Part shown: one piece after another, positions 26,732 to 37,383 of the stretch
How the letters are laid out: every line of letters starts with the position of its first letter
How positions within the stretch are numbered: position 1 is the first letter of the stretch
NCBI GenBank assembly: GCA_963969595.1
Contig: OZ018408.1
Location: 2,418,001 to 2,482,000, forward strand
DNA: 64,000 bases
Source of the DNA: Neckera pumila
Taxonomy: Eukaryota; Streptophyta; Bryopsida; Hypnales; Neckeraceae
Reading direction: 5' to 3'
Program-made: the position numbers and the translations under genes
The notes under the pieces: model-generated
Seen by the model: only the letters and a program-made list of their open reading frames with translations
The model's database searches: none
Told to the model about the DNA's origin: nothing

Positions 26732-27668
26732 TTAACCCCTAAAAGCCCATTGTCCCTTCCGGGGACAAATGCATTTTTGGGCAGGTACCTACGGGCTAAA
26801 ATTTTCTCCTAATTTTTTGAAACTTTTTTTGGAGATAGAAAAGCTTATTAGCTTCATAAGAATATATATTTTTTTCACAATTCATGCCTGGTAACAAAAG
26901 TTATGACCAAATAAGCTCAAAATAAAGGACGGGGGGCAGCTTGGGCAGCAAATGAAATTTGCAAATTTTTTTTTTTTTATATATTTTTTTCTCATAGATT
27001 ATATTTTTCTTTATCTGAAAAGCTTTGATTGATTTCATTTGGATTTGGTATGAGAAAGTTGTGGACATTCTTGTTTTACAGGCAGTTAGAGCATCTTTTT
27101 GAAAAATTAACTTGTAGGACTCATTTTTAAATGCAAATTTTCAAATTTTTCAATTCTTTTTTTTTTTTTAATGGTTTCATTTACTTGCTGGAACAATCTT
27201 TCCGTTGGGATTCGTGCATTTTAATTCCATCTAAAAGATATGAATATTTTAGATTTTCCTTCTATCTTGTACCTACTTCTATTTAACAATTTTTTTAATA
27301 ATGAAAATTACGTTTTTTTGAATTTTATTTTTTTTGGTAGATTGTCAACTCAATTCTCCACTATAAAAATTGTAAGTTCAAAAATTTTTAGTGCAAAAAA
27401 TTTTAAATTTTAAATGTTCAAAGTCAAAAAATCCAGTCCCACAATGTGCTTAAAAATTTGTTTTTTTCACTTTAAACATAGATATCATGCAATCTGTGCG
27501 GTCAAAAATTCTGAAATTTTTTCCACACATTTTTATACTAGTTGGATGTAAGATCCTATGGTTAGATTTGCAAAAAGCATTTTTAATTTTTTTTCACTCT
27601 TTGCTAAAAAAAATGGCAGTTTTGGGTGTTTTTTGGCAGAAAAAAGGCCTTAGGCCTTTAGGGGTTAA
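26732..27668 (-). mobile_element. TTAA-flanked MITE, subfamily A, 937 bp, inverted
   Basis: Starts TTAACCCCTAAAAGCCC with the subterminal palindrome TTGTCCC-ttcc-GGGGACAA and 'gggcaggtacctacgggct', and ends AGGCCTTTAGGGGTTAA. The order of internal landmarks is the reverse complement of the 34252 element. Confidence 0.85.
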
Positions 27669-28864
27669 CTCCTAAGTGTTCTTGGGGTGGTGCTATGATG
27701 AGTTGGAACTTTCCTTGAGAAATATTTTTTGCGTTGCTTCACATTGAATGAGAACATTTTGTATATTCGTAAGATTTCAAAGATTTAGTTATGCCAAATC
27801 TATGTGTGGAGTTCACTTGATCCATATATATTCAAAGACCATAAACTTTGACCTCAATGTTTTCAAGGTTGACTAGTCCGGGCAAGGGTAGAATTCTAAC
27901 TTTGCAACAACATTGTGAACTTTGGAAACTAAGATGAATTGCAGGGATAATTAAACAAGTCTACACATGAGTCTACTATAAAGGGAGAAAATAATGTTTA
28001 TTACAATCTGCCTCCTTATAGAAGAAATTAGCTAGGCTTGTAATTCTTGGCATTAAAATTGAGGGAAAACCAACAACAAAAATGACAAGGGTCCCATTCA
28101 CCCAATTGGAAATGTTTGAATCTACCTAGCTTCATAATCACCTTCATTAACCCCAGAGTGACCCCGAAGACACAATCTATCCCCGAGGATTATTCGGAGC
28201 CCAATAATGCAAAATCAGAAACGAATTTTCAAAAAATTCCAACTACTCAATTGTAAAGCTGGCAGTTGTGAATCCAAAGTTGTTTTTATATTTGGAAGTT
28301 GATGTGTCTTTGAGATAATAATGCAAAACTAGTATGGGAGGGTACCTGATTGGGAAGCAAAGGGCTATGCCACCACGGACGACGTTGGCTAGTGATTGTG
28401 CAGGGACCCGGCGAAAGCCCGTTGAGGAGGTGTGGTTCCGTCCTGCTTGACATTGGGGTTCACGCCAAGGGTTTAGTGTATTCTAATGTGAGCACTGAAG
28501 ACGCACCTCCTTTCAAACATTTCTGAGCAATATAGAATGCGCGATTGCGAGGACAAGGGTTCCAAAATGTGAACAGATTGGGTGGTCGCTGTAGGAGGCT
28601 TTGGATGCGAGCAAGGACCTCTCAAGTTCGGGAGTGGAGAAATTTGGGGAGCAATACGTGTTTGTCCTAGCGATGGAGCGCAGGGAGAGGCGGCACTGGA
28701 GGCGAGGTCACAATCCTTGGCCTTGGGGTGATTGCTTGCAGCTACTTATGCGAGGTAGTGGGGTTTGTAGGATAATTGTTTGTACTTTGCAGGCCGCCCA
28801 CTACTTGTAATCTGCAAAGTCTTACTTTCATACGTACCTCTGCACAATTCTTCTCGCTGACACC

Positions 28865-30384
28865 ATGGATATTTTATGGAGCGAGAACAATTTACCATTC
28901 CCTCACTCTCGATTGGTAGAAGCGCATGTCATTTATACTTGGCTGTTGGAAATTGGGGCTACTGAAGAACAAAGGGAGAGAATTTTTAAATTGCCTTGAC
29001 AATCATCACTTGCTGTCGCTTCCTCGTTGTGAGAAGATACATAAGCTGCCAGAGGTCGTGCAGGCAAGGAATTTCCGGATTTTGTTTTACAGCAACCTTG
29101 GATACATTTTAGGGTGGAGGAAGAAGCGGGATTTCCTGGACGAGATTTTCCACATTGTGAGACAACTCTCGCTAGACAAGAATGAGTTTCTTATTGTCGG
29201 CGAAGGAGGCCGCCCGCACGGCGGCACAAGACCAGCTCCTCCTACGATTGCCTGCTTGCAAATGACGAGTGAAACAAAGGGAGCGAGAGCGACTGAAGGT
29301 GCCGACGGAATTGGACAAGCAGGTGCCAGAAGAGGTTCCAAATTCTCCCCCTTTGTCTACAATAGGGGAAACGCCTCAAAGCTCAAGAGGATGCTCATCT
29401 CCCCTAATGCACCCATTGGCAAACCAACGGAGGCTAGAGCTGTTTGTAGGCGGAAGAACAAATGGACAGGGGAAGGATTGCCTCTCAGCCCTGTATCAAG
29501 CGACAGCATTGACTCCACCAAACGTTCTCCAAATCAATGTAGCCGCCGCAAAAGAGAATTCGCATGCAAACAAGCTGAAGACAACCGGGTGCACGCAGGG
29601 GAGGCGGAAGAAAATTGCCTCCATAGGGGCAGTAAGAGAGCCCGCAGAATTAGAGGGCGTCGTCATCTCAAGGTTGAATCCCATGTCCTCTAGCCGACGG
29701 AAGGGTGATTCGCAAAGACGGCGACAAGGGCGTGGGAGGGGTGTTCCGGGGGGTACCAAGGATATGCAGGCTCCGGCTTTAAGGCCAAGCCACATTGGAG
29801 GTTGGGGTCAAAGGGGGAAAGGTTTTAGTCGCGGGGGAGAAGGTTCAGGTCATTTGGGAAAACAATGTAGTCTCGGTGTGGAATTGGGCAATTTAGTGAG
29901 TGAGGTGGTACCCAGATCTGCCGAATTAGTGACACCGCTTGGGTGGTTGAGGCCAAACATTCATATGGATCCCCTCCAAACACCGCATCTTTTTAGAAAT
30001 TTCTCTACAAATTTGATGTTCTGTATGACGGATGAACGCCACGGAGTGCACAGGCTCACTGCCACCAAAACAAAAGGAGAAGAACAGTACTCTTCCACCA
30101 GCACAGATGTGGAACAGGCTACGGACACCTTTATAGACTGCAAAGAGACCCCTAGATTGGGCTGTGACAGTGCAGAGCGTCTTTGTGTCATTCGAAAAGG
30201 CAAGCGGTCAATCGTGGATGGTGGAGAATTGCAAAGTCTAGTAAGAGGGCGGGATAGCCTTGATTGGTATAGCTTCTGTAGCGATGACAGAGGCTGCGCG
30301 CATGTTGGAGGCATTGATGGAGGCAACCTGGAAGCACCCCAAGCAATTGAGGATTGGGTTGTGACTCATGTTTGGGTGCTGTGA
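28865..30384 (+). pseudogene. Unrecognised leader open frames inside the piggyBac element
   Basis: This block is clearly richer in G+C than the flanking DNA. It holds an ATG at 28865 (MDILWSENNLPFPHSRLVEA..., stopped after about 44 codons), and a long open frame from 29269 to 30384 of 371 codons. The latter product is rich in Arg, Gly, Ser and Pro, with a basic RRKGDSQRRRQGRGRG stretch at about residues 142-157. I recognise no domain. It could be an accessory or N-terminal transposase exon, host DNA captured by the element, or chance open frame in GC-rich sequence. The frame ends in TGA at 30382-30384, and the transposase region follows about 250 bp later in a different reading context. Confidence 0.35.
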
Positions 30385-30636
30385 CCTCATTTGGGCTTGA
30401 GTCCAGCTGTTGACTTAGCAAACATGTTACTAGGAGAAGTACTCAGGGAATTTGAGCACGTCATTACAGGAGCTACGATGTGCAAGGTTGATTTTGGCGG
30501 AGTGTTGGGGATAAGTGCCATCCCAAAGGATAATTGTGAACCTGCTTTCGAAGAGGACATTGTAGCTGTAGCTATGAAGGTACTGGAGGTCAACAACAAT
30601 GCCAGCCAGGTGCCCACTGAAGGCACTTAAGGGAGC

Positions 30637-32537
30637 ATGTTCACTCTCGATCTTCCAACTTATTTGGACACGGTGGGAGATGAAAGCAATGATGAAGGGA
30701 CAAATCCAAACTGGAAGGCAGATTTTGTGGATTGGCAAGGCAACTCTGACTTAGGTAATTTTGAATGGATTGTCTCTGATTCGGGTAGTGAACCAGAAAT
30801 CGTAGAAGATAGTGTCCTTTTGCAAGGTGATATTGATTTTGCTTCTTTAGAGTTTGAGCACCGATATGCACCTCAACATTGGGAGGACCTAAGTACTACC
30901 TTGCTGTCGAACCGTTTTTGTTTCACAGGACCACCCCCTGGGCCGGTCCGTTGTCCTAGTCGTCATCAAGTAGGTGTCCACACTTTTTTTGATCCCTACT
31001 GGCCAATCAAAATCCTAAATCAGATTTGCAAACAAACTAATACGCCCGTCAGCCGCAGTTTAGTAACCCAGCCAAAACCAACGGTGGTTAGATTGGTTGG
31101 ATGTGTTGCCCAAAAAGCTTCGCTGCTGATTTGGCATGTGCATTCTGATGGAGCTCAAGAAGCTTTCCAATAATTGGCTCTACTAGAATCGCCGGAATTT
31201 CTTTGGCTGCTCGCTTGTGAAGGTAGCCATGCGGAGATCTTGATTTGAAAGGATTTGTAGGAATATACATCTTGTAGATAACTCCACCCTCATTACAGAC
31301 AAGAAGAATGCTAATTACAATAAAATTGCAAAAGTACGTTGGTTACTAGAGGGGTTTGTACAAGCTTGTAAGCGGTTGTACAATTGTGAGAGGCACGTTG
31401 CTGTGGATGAAATCATGATCCCTTATCATAGTAGGAGGTGTAATATAGAACAATAAATGAAAAACAAGTCGGTTAAGTACCGAATTAAGGTTTGATATTG
31501 TGCCAATTCAAAATCGAGATACGTGTATGACCTCGAATTGTACACGGGACGAAAGGATGAGAAGTCAGAGAAGGATTTGGGTCTCAAAGTCGTTACAGCA
31601 CTTGTCTCCAACTTGAAAGGGCTTGAGCATGTTGTTGTAACGGATTGTTTCTTCTCATTGCCGCATTTGTTTGATGAGCTCCTAAAGCAGGGATTCCTCG
31701 CTATAGGAACGGTTCTGCCAAAGCGGTTGGGCATGCCACCCAATCTTGTAGTGTATGCTCACGTTCATGGTGAACAGGGTGGACTTATAGTCCAGATGCA
31801 TCGTTCTCGGCAAATGTCGACAGTAATGTAGTTTGATAGAATCCCGGTATACTTATTGAATACATCCATTGATCCGATCGGAGAGGGATCATTCTGCTAG
31901 AGGTGGACAAGCCATAAAGGTCGACATGACTATCACACTTCTCCCATTCTTCTTAAGTATCAAGAAATGATGAGAAGTACTGATTTGGTAGATCAATGCC
32001 GCATGGAATACTCCGCCCAGCTCCGCTCACACAAATGGTGGCATTGGCTACTTTCATTCATCCTGGATACTAGCTTGGGCAATGCATACGTTCTTTACAA
32101 AGATAATGCAATTCACTGGAGGCATCGGATTATGTCTAGAGTTGCATTTCACTATAAGATTGCAAATTAGTTGTGCGACCCTGCAGTTCGTCTAGATCGC
32201 ACTTGTGCCTCTTTCAATCGCATTGATCACAGCCTCCATTACTTAGCGCAATATGTGAAACTACGTGCTAAGTGCATTATATGCAAATGCAAACAGATAC
32301 GGATGTGCGGGCTCCTATACATGTAAAGGGAAGTGTTTCTTGAAGGTTCAGAGTACACCAAAGTACGCAGCCAAGGTTTTGAAGTTATGGTCTGTTGTAG
32401 GTTTGCCTCAGGATCTCCCAGGCCACATTTCAGACACATCTGCTGCGGTCGACTCGGTAGAAGACGTGGACGACCCACTGGACAGCAATTTCAGCCTTGC
32501 GACTCTACAGTACTTAACTTGGCTTGGGTATGATTAG
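30637..32537 (+). pseudogene. piggyBac transposase (DDE_Tnp_1_7 type), broken by stops and frameshifts
   Basis: The N-terminal part (30637-31173) is acidic and leads into the FTGPPPGP and HTFFDPYWPIKILNQICKQT segments that precede the catalytic core in PGBD proteins. The core runs from about 31268: AKVRWLLEGF, then VAVDEIMIPYHSRR with the first catalytic Asp (codon 31406-31408), YVYDLELYTGR, VVTDCFFSLPHLFDEL with the second Asp (31643-31645), and STDLVDQCRMEYSAQLRSHK, the VDxxDQ-type third site (codons near 31982-31993), followed by KWWHWLLSFILD. A cysteine cluster near 32275-32335 (CIICKCK, YTCKGKC) is the C-terminal zinc-binding region. All three acidic positions survive, but there are in-frame stops (two lie between the first Asp motif and YVYDLELY) and at least two frameshifts (31173-31268 and 32170-32265). 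It is therefore not expected to make active protein. Confidence 0.9.
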
Positions 32538-34251
32538 TGTTGGAGGAGTAAATCGCAGGTCCTCATTCTTTTTCTTTATAGTTTTAGCTTTTGCTTTTAG
32601 TCATTCAATTTTGTAGAGCCATGCGGACACTTTTCAATGCAGCAATGTTGCTGCGTGAACTATTTGGCTGAGGGTTCCAAATATTTTGGGAAGACTCATT
32701 TGTGGGATGCCAATTTTTTTAATTGAGTTGTAGGTTGTAGTCAGAGCGCTTGGGTTGTATACTTGCATGTTTGTCTCCTCCCATTGAATGATTGAGCGTG
32801 AACTACGCATGGCCAGAAATTGGGCGTTTGGGGTTTCAGGAGGGACGCAAGAGCCCTGCGATTTGTTTTGCAAAACCGCGGGAAACGGTTGGTCTTGTTG
32901 CCTTTGTGGTGCTTCCCTCTACAACTTGTTTGACCTGTGCAGGTACACCTAATGCACCCGTGCAAATCAATGGTTTACCGAGAACTGCCACGAATGCTTC
33001 CCGGAGCGCCCACCCTGACATTCACTGGGTCACCCCCCCGTCCGGCTCTAAAATCAATTTCCATTTCATTGCACCGTCAGATGTGCATGAATTTTGTTGA
33101 GTTGTTAGAGCAAAGGTTGATTTTTGTGTCCACCGTTTGGATCAACATTTCTCACTTGCCATATTTTTTGACAAAACATTGGAGCCGTTTCCGGTCCAAT
33201 GCCCTTGTTTGATACAGTGCACTTTGGAATCTATTCTCATTTATATATGTTGTCTCTTTTGGTATTTTTTTTTCCTAAGGTGGGTACCATCTCGTGAATT
33301 GCTGAAATCCTTTTATTTTCTCTTAATTTTGTGCCACAAGCCTTTTGGCACTCGCGAGAGTGGATACTAGCCCCGAAGAAAGCATGCTTCAGCACCCGTG
33401 CACACTGATAACTTCGAAAATTTCACTTCAATTTTTGAAAAAACTGATCCCAAAAAAATTCCAATACCTCGTGAAAAGACCCTACCCGCAATTGATACGG
33501 TTAGATTTTTGATTGCACGGTTTCGCTAAATCTAAAATTGTAATTTGTTGGCCTCTCAACCATGGCTAGTAAAGACGGGAAATCCCAAGGTCGTTCTGGG
33601 GTTAACCTCTGCCCTTAGTGTCTTGCCTCCTAATTTTGGCAATAGGAACTACAATAAAATTCCTTACATTATAATATGAATTCATAGTCAACTTTCTACA
33701 TAAATTCTAATAAAACTAAGAAGCACACATATACCATTGAAACAAACTAGACTTAGTCTACTTTTCAGGAAAGTTGAGATGAATAGAGACTAACCACCTT
33801 AGCGAGCACAACTAAATGCCCTCTTAATTCCCTAAAGGACCAAGAGTCTTAGAATTTTGGGCACATTTCTATGACCTCAATTTTTGTTGAATTTTTTTGA
33901 AATTTTCTCATAAGATAGAAAAAATTATTTGTTTTGCAGGAATCATCATTTTTTTATTTCAATTGGTGCTTGTGAGCAAAAGTTATGCCATCTTAAACAT
34001 AATTTCCATATTGCCGGGCAGAAAAAGAAATTCACAAAAACTTAAAAAAACATGAATTTTTTTTCTTTATAGATCTTATTTTTATCTACATGTGAAGCTT
34101 GGATTCGTTCAATTTGGATTAGTAATTTGAAAGTTATAAACAATCTTGTTTTTTGGGCAATTGAAGCATATTTTTGAAAAACAACTTATAGGATTCATTT
34201 TTGAATGCAATTTTCACAATTTAAAAAAATACATATTTGACAAGGTTCAAT

Positions 34252-35166
34252 TTAACCCCTAAAGGACCGAGGTGATTTTCCGACCAAAAAACATTCAAAA
34301 TTGTCATTTCTATTGCAAAGAGAAAAGAGTTTAAAAAATTGTTTTTTTTTGCATATCCAACCGTAAGATCTTATACTTGACTAGTATATAAATATGTGGA
34401 AGAAACTTCAGAAAATTTGACCACGTAGATTACAAGATATATGCATTTAAAGTGAAGAAAACAAGTTTTTTTCCACCTTGCTTGACCAAATTTTTTGGCT
34501 TTGAATCTTTTTAGTTCAAATTTTTTGCACTATTGATTTTGATTTTCTACTTATTTATGTTAAGTAGTTGAGTTGAGAATCTACCAAAAAAGTTTAGGAA
34601 AAAAAGCACTTAATTTTCACTCATTAAAAAATTGTTAAGTAGAGGTGGATACAAGATTGAAGAAAAAACTAAATTGTTAATAGCTTTTAGATGGAATTGA
34701 ATCACAATAATCCCAACGGTGAGATTGTTCTAGCAAGAAAATCTAACCCTTTCTAACAAAAAATTTTGAAAAATTCTCAAAATTGCATTCAAAAATGAAT
34801 TCTACAACTTATTTTTTCAAGAAGATGCTTAGATTGTCCATAACTTTCTCATTATTAGTCCAAATTGAATGAAACAAAGCTTCACATGTAGACAAAAATA
34901 TAATCTTTGAGGGAAAAATTTGAAAAAAAATTATTTTGACTTTTTGTGATTTTTTTTGTGCTGCCCGCAAAATTCCAATTTTACTTATTGTGCCATAACT
35001 TTTGCTCCCGGGCATCAATTAAAATAAAAACTATATATTCACAAAGATCTCGCAAAAATACACAACCTCAAAAAATCCCAAAAAATATTACTAAAAATTG
35101 AGATCGTAGGAACCTGCCCGGACCCAAATTGTCCCCCGAGGGGACAACCGGTCCTTTAGGGGTTAA
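34252..35166 (+). mobile_element. TTAA-flanked MITE, subfamily A, 915 bp, nested
   Basis: Starts TTAACCCCTAAAGGACCGAG and ends ACCGGTCCTTTAGGGGTTAA, so the inverted termini match over about 17 bases including TTAA. The palindrome TTGTCCCC-cga-GGGGACAA lies about 20 bp inside the right end. It inserted at a TTAA within the older element 33824-35837. Confidence 0.9.
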
Positions 35167-35193
35167 TTGCTAGAAAAATCTCACTATTGAGAT

Positions 35194-35396
35194 CACTACA
35201 AGAGAAAGGATTGTTTTAAGTATAGTCCTAGTAATATCGTCTTTTAAGTAATGACCTTTAAATAAGGATTTTTGTAAAATTCTATTGAAAAGATTGTCTT
35301 TTTAGTAAGATTTTACTAAAAACCTTACTTAAAGGTCATTACTAAAAAGACCATACTATTAGGACTATATTTACAATACCCCTTTCTCTTGTAGTG
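35194..35396. mobile_element. CACTA-like foldback MITE, 203 bp
   Basis: Starts CACTACAAGAGAAAGG and ends CCTTTCTCTTGTAGTG, a perfect 16-bp inverted pair. Further in, AGTAATGACCTTTAAATAAG pairs with CTTACTTAAAGGTCATTACT, so most of the element folds into one long hairpin. It sits inside the older MITE 33824-35837. A clean 3-bp target duplication is not visible. Confidence 0.8.
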
Positions 35397-35865
35397 CAAT
35401 TATTGTGTTTCAATCCCATCTAAGATCTATTAATGATTTAGTTTTTATTTCAATCTTGGATTTATTTCTATTTAGAAATTTTTTGAAGGATAATAATCAA
35501 GTGCTTTTTCTTGAATTTTTTTCCTAGACTTTCAACTCAATTCTTCAACTCCCAAAAAATTAAATTCAAAGTTTGTAGTGCAAATATTTTCTAAAAGTGG
35601 TAGTTGGTCTTCTAAAAATTTCAAATGAGAATTCAAAAAAACTTATTTTCCTACTTTGAATGCTAATATCTTCTAATTTATATAGTAAAACTGCATGAAA
35701 TTTTCATCAGATGATCTTAGACAAGTTAATATAAGATCCCACAGTTAGATTTTAAAAATATATATTTTTTGAATAAGTAGTATTGGTAATTTTGTGGTTT
35801 TTGATAGAAAAATAGCCTTGATCCTTTTGGCAATTAAGTCTTGATCCTTAAAGGTAGGGTTGGCA

Positions 35866-36060
35866 CTGTGGAATTCATCCGTTGGGGTCCTATATGAATC
35901 ATTTGCTCCAAAAAAACCAAGAGTATTCAATGGAGGTCAAATTATTGTACAAAACCTTTCTTTTTACACAAAATTTCAAAAGATGAACATCTACTTTGTC
36001 TTGTATAGAGGGTTTTCTTTCATCTATTGCACAATAAATGTCCATGGCATTGTTCAAAGG
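35866..36060 (+). repeat. Dispersed repeat shared with 60716-60880
   Basis: Both regions share 'attgttca/gtac.a..cttt.ctt', 'acacaaaatttcaaa.gatga' and a following 'ggttttctttcat' / 'ggattctctctcat' segment. At 60577-60762 the second copy also contains inverted arms ('agtgcttttg.tttt', 'aaagtagatgatgc'). No protein is recognised. Confidence 0.45.
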
Positions 36061-36946
36061 TTGAGTTTGTACATGGGTGATTGCAAGAAACACTTGTCTT
36101 TTTTTGGTCCCTCTGGCCTTGGATAGGTGTTTTTTTGCTCACAACTTTTGCATTGTATGTCATTTTTTATGAAATTTAAAATGAAGGTACATATATTAGT
36201 TGCAGACATTGAATAGTTCTTTTTCAAATTTTCAATTAATTTATAATTTTTAAATACCCCCCAGTTGGATGTCTACCTTTGCCATTGGGAGGAGATAGTA
36301 CTATTTTTGACCCAAAAATGAGAATTTGACGGTCAAAATTGGGAGACAAGGACTTCTAATGAAGTTGCACAAGATTACAAACATATTTAAAAAAAATATT
36401 AAAATGTCCACCTTCCACATGTGCTCAAAGTGCACTATCTTTGGGCAAGTGCAGAGAATACAATTTTTGACCCAAAGATGCAAATGGTTGAGAAGGAGCA
36501 TCTTCAAATTAGGAAAAATAACTTTTTTTGTTTTATTTTTTTGAATTTTTTTATTAGTTCCTAAATATCAAGCATCAAAGTATCTATTTCTAGTATTTTC
36601 TATCACTTTTTTTGTGCATAAATTTTAGAAACAAATTATTCTAGGCCTGAAATTTCTCACACATATTATTTAGAATTCTATTCAAATTATTCATATTTTA
36701 TTTTAGGTAAAAAAAATTTATTCCAAAAATTACAATCCTCATTGAAATAGGCCTTTTTGAAACAAAAACAATAAGTGTTTTATTGCAATAAACCACATCA
36801 TCAACTATATGGGCATGGACTCTCTTAAAAATTAAAGTATGTGCATCTATAATTGACCTTAATTGTAATTGAGCATAGTTACTATATTAAGCATATATTA
36901 TTTTTATTGAATCTTATTGGCAACTAAAAGAAGATTCCACTATACT

Positions 36947-37383
36947 TTAACCCCTAAAGGACCATTTGTCCCCTTGGAGGACAATTTGGGTCTGGGCAAG
37001 TTTCTAGTATTCAAAACAAGTTGTTAGACAAGGTTAGATTTTCTTGCTAAACAATCTCAACATTGGGATTATTGTGATTCAATTCCCTCTAAAAGCTATT
37101 AATGATTTAGTTTTTTCTTCAATCTTGAATCCACCTCTACTTAACAATTTTTTAATGAGTGAAAATCAAGTACTTTATTTTCTTAATTTTTTTTGGAAGA
37201 TTCTCAATTCAACTACTTAACATAAATAAGTAGAAAATCAAAATCAATATTGCAAAAAATTAGAACTAAAAAGATTCAAAGCCAAAAAATCTAAGTCAAG
37301 CAAGGTGCAAAAAACTTTGCAATTGAAATGACAATTTTGAGTGGTTTTTGATAAGAAAATCACCTTGGTCCTTTAAGGGTTAA
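36947..37383 (-). mobile_element. TTAA-flanked MITE, subfamily A, 437 bp, internally deleted
   Basis: Starts TTAACCCCTAAAGGACC and ends TTGGTCCTTTAAGGGTTAA. It is about half the length of the full copies, and its interior jumps between segments that are separated in the 34252 copy, so it is a deletion derivative. Confidence 0.85.

Larger units (their letters stand above)
28147..33605 (+). mobile_element. piggyBac-like DNA transposon, 5.46 kb, TTAA-flanked, degenerate
   Basis: The left end is TTAACCCCAGAGTGACC at 28147. The right end, read inward on the minus strand from 33605, is TTAACCCCAGAACGACC, so 15 of 17 bases match. TTAA is the invariant piggyBac target. Between the ends lie a GC-richer leader with open frames (about 28860-30384), a decayed piggyBac transposase (30637-32537) and a 3' region of about 1 kb. 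Termini, target site and transposase agree with one another, which makes this a nearly complete if dead element. Reports of piggyBac in land plants are few to my knowledge. Confidence 0.88.
33824..35837 (-). mobile_element. Old TTAA MITE (subfamily A) split by two nested insertions
   Basis: The outer ends are TTAATTCCCTAAAGGACC at 33824 and ATCCTTTTGGCAATTAA ending at 35837. Between them sit a complete TTAA MITE (34252-35166) and a CACTA-like MITE (35194-35396). Removing both leaves about 900 bp, the usual size of the family. The rejoined junction 'caaggttcaatttaa / ttgctag..aatctcac' lines up with uninterrupted sequence in the copy at 36947 (about 37022-37060). Confidence 0.8.
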
